Assembly (NCBI GenBank): GCA_025056955.1
Contig: JANWYL010000163.1
Location: forward strand, 1-7,171
From: Sandaracinaceae bacterium
GTDB taxonomy: Bacteria; Myxococcota_A; Polyangia; Polyangiales; Sandaracinaceae
Reading direction: 5' to 3'
DNA: 7,171 nucleotides
Part shown: positions 5,874 to 7,171 of the stretch, piece after piece
Numbering within the stretch: position 1 is the stretch's first letter
Layout: each line of letters begins with the position of its first letter
The notes under the pieces: model-generated
Told to the model about the DNA's origin: nothing
Database searches by the model: none
Seen by the model: the letters and a program-made list of their open reading frames with translations, nothing else
Program-made: the position numbers and the translations under genes

Positions 5874-7171
5874 ATGCCCAGACGTTCTCGTGCTTCTGCT
5901 TCAACGGATGATCGGAATTCGGCTGCCACAGTGGTTCCGGGTACCTCGACAGAGGGGGCCAAGGCCAAGCCTGCCAAAAGAAAACGCTCTTTGCTGCAGC
6001 AGGCTCCTTCTAAGCCTTTGCCTTCTGACGTGGCACCATCTGCAAGCCCTCCCGCCGAGGAATCTCAGTCCCCGCCGCCTGCACCTCACCAAGGAGCCAA
6101 TGAGCAGGCTTCCCAATTCGCCTCGCCAAGGCGCAGGGTGCGGGCCAGGGCGATGCTGAAGGAGAATTCCACACCGCCGATTTTACAAAGCTCAGCTGAA
6201 CCATCCTCCCAATCAGGTGAAGTCAAAGTGCCCACGCCTGCTCTTAGGGAGGAGAGGCATGCGGGTGAGCGCCCCGCCCCTTCTTTTTCTGAGCTTGGGC
6301 CTTCTTCAGGGGGGCCTCTGCCCAGTGCTGCCTTGGATTTCTCGAATCCGCCCATCGAGAAAAGTGGCCAAGATGCCAATACCCCTCATGCCTCTTCCCT
6401 GCTCTCAACTGCCGAAGAACCACGCGATCGAGGTGCGTGGGAAGCCATCTCCCAGCACGATGGGATTGACCCCTTTGGCCATGACCCAATTGCTGCTTCT
6501 CGTGTGCAGCCTTTGCTCGATTGGCTCTATCGCCATTGGTTTCGCGTTGAAGTTAAAGGTATCGATGCCTTGCCGACTTCAGGCCCTTGTCTTCTTGTGG
6601 CAAACCATGGTGGCGCCTTTCCGTGGGATGGGCTGATGCTCGATGCGGCCTTGCGTTTGCATCGTGGGATCAGGTTGCGCTGGCTCATCGAAGATGCGAT
6701 TGCACACGCTCCTTTCGTTGGTACTTTTCTCACGCGTCTCGGTGCAGTGCGGGCTTGCCCGGAGAACGCTGAACGGCTGCTTGGTGCCTCTTCCTTTGTG
6801 GCCGTTTTTCCAGAAGGGGCAAAGGGCCTCACCAAGCCTTGGCGCAAGCGCTACGCCATCCAACGCTTTGGGCGGGGAGGCTTTGTGCGCTTGGCCCTTC
6901 GCACTGGCACCCCCATTGTGCCTGTGGGCATTGTTGGATCTGACGATGCCCACCCTGTGCTTGGTCACAGCGAGTGGCTTGGCCGTTGGTTTGGCATGGC
7001 CTTTTTGCCGATCACTCCCACTTTCCCATGGCTTGGCCCGATAGGGCTTGTTCCTTTTCCTGTGCGGTGGGTGATCTGTTTTGGTCAGCCAATTGATTTA
7101 GGTGCGCGAGGAGATTGCAGCCTAGAAGATCCGTTGAAAATCCATGCGACGGCCGAAGAGGTAAGAAGCAA
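5874..7171 (+). CDS. PlsC-like (lysophospholipid) acyltransferase with long disordered N-terminal extension, cut by the right window edge
   Basis: 432 complete codons are open from the ATG at 5874, with no stop before the edge. Residues 1 to about 190 are low-complexity, rich in Pro, Ser, Ala and Gln, with basic clusters at 3-6, 30-38 (KAKPAKRKR) and 86-92 (RRRVRAR); there is no cysteine in this part. The conserved portion begins near 199 (DPFGHDP), then LYRHWFRVEVKGIDALP, the acceptor motif ANHGGAFPWDGLML (H245, D252), FPEGAKGLTKPW (312-323), YAIQRFGRGGFVRLALRTGTPIVPVGIVGSDDAHPVLG, and FPWLGPIGLVPFPVRW. These match the glycerolipid acyltransferase superfamily, which moves acyl chains onto lysophospholipid-type acceptors at the inner membrane. 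The His-Asp spacing is H-x6-D, not the usual H-x4-D; I recall this in the related actinobacterial Rv0502-type proteins. The start lies 4 nt after the SDR stop, and AGGTGA (5864-5869) overlapping that stop can serve as ribosome-binding site, so the two genes look coupled. Substrate unknown. Confidence 0.85.
   Translation, partial: MPRRSRASASTDDRNSAATVVPGTSTEGAKAKPAKRKRSLLQQAPSKPLPSDVAPSASPPAEESQSPPPAPHQGANEQASQFASPRRRVRARAMLKENSTPPILQSSAEPSSQSGEVKVPTPALREERHAGERPAPSFSELGPSSGGPLPSAALDFSNPPIEKSGQDANTPHASSLLSTAEEPRDRGAWEAISQHDGIDPFGHDPIAASRVQPLLDWLYRHWFRVEVKGIDALPTSGPCLLVANHGGAFPWDGLMLDAALRLHRGIRLRWLIEDAIAHAPFVGTFLTRLGAVRACPENAERLLGASSFVAVFPEGAKGLTKPWRKRYAIQRFGRGGFVRLALRTGTPIVPVGIVGSDDAHPVLGHSEWLGRWFGMAFLPITPTFPWLGPIGLVPFPVRWVICFGQPIDLGARGDCSLEDPLKIHATAEEVRS

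Noticed and set aside
5874..6465. Acyltransferase extension as a decayed or frameshifted separate gene
   Set aside because: No stop or frame break is visible from 5874 to the window end, and there is no trace of another domain in the extension.
5866..6636. Alternative-frame open readings across the disordered acyltransferase extension
   Set aside because: The frame from 5874 is continuous into the recognisable PlsC domain and is coupled to the SDR stop. The other frames end in stops and show no domain.

Overview
The window is compact, intron-free, moderately GC-rich bacterial chromosome, and almost every base is coding. It has two divergent gene blocks separated by about 60-80 bases. A TonB-dependent outer-membrane receptor and an MltG-type murein transglycosylase show a diderm (Gram-negative) bacterium. 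The rightward pair, an atypical epimerase-like SDR followed by a PlsC-like acyltransferase, resembles from memory the actinobacterial Rv0501/Rv0502-type pair, which I also associate with Myxococcota and other former Deltaproteobacteria. My best guess is therefore a myxobacterium-like lineage. This is inference from gene content, not from a phylogenetic marker.

Leftward block (4733 down to the left edge, minus strand): a multi-pass GT-C-like membrane protein (4733-3033), a BtuB-like TonB-dependent receptor (3028-950), the RNase H-fold protein RuvX/YqgF (939-475), and the N-terminal 159 codons of mltG (478-1, cut by the window edge). Junctions are 4 nt, 10 nt and a 4-nt ATGA overlap, so this looks like one transcription unit. 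It places an envelope glycan or lipid-linked sugar enzyme candidate and an outer-membrane transporter upstream of a nucleic-acid processing enzyme and a peptidoglycan-chain terminating enzyme.

Divergent gap (about 4734-4813): short, with a plausible rightward sigma-70-like promoter and no convincing leftward one.

Rightward block (4814 to the right edge, plus strand): an extended-SDR protein lacking the usual YxxxK tyrosine, then, after 4 nt, a lysophospholipid-acyltransferase-like protein (432 codons visible, open at the right edge). The acyltransferase carries a roughly 190-residue low-complexity N-terminal extension. The two probably act together on a membrane lipid or envelope substrate that cannot be named from sequence.

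I see no tRNA, rRNA, insertion sequence, CRISPR array, phage gene or clear terminator. The most interesting points are the SDR/acyltransferase pair with its altered active site, the disordered extension of the acyltransferase, and homopolymer tracts inside the receptor gene.
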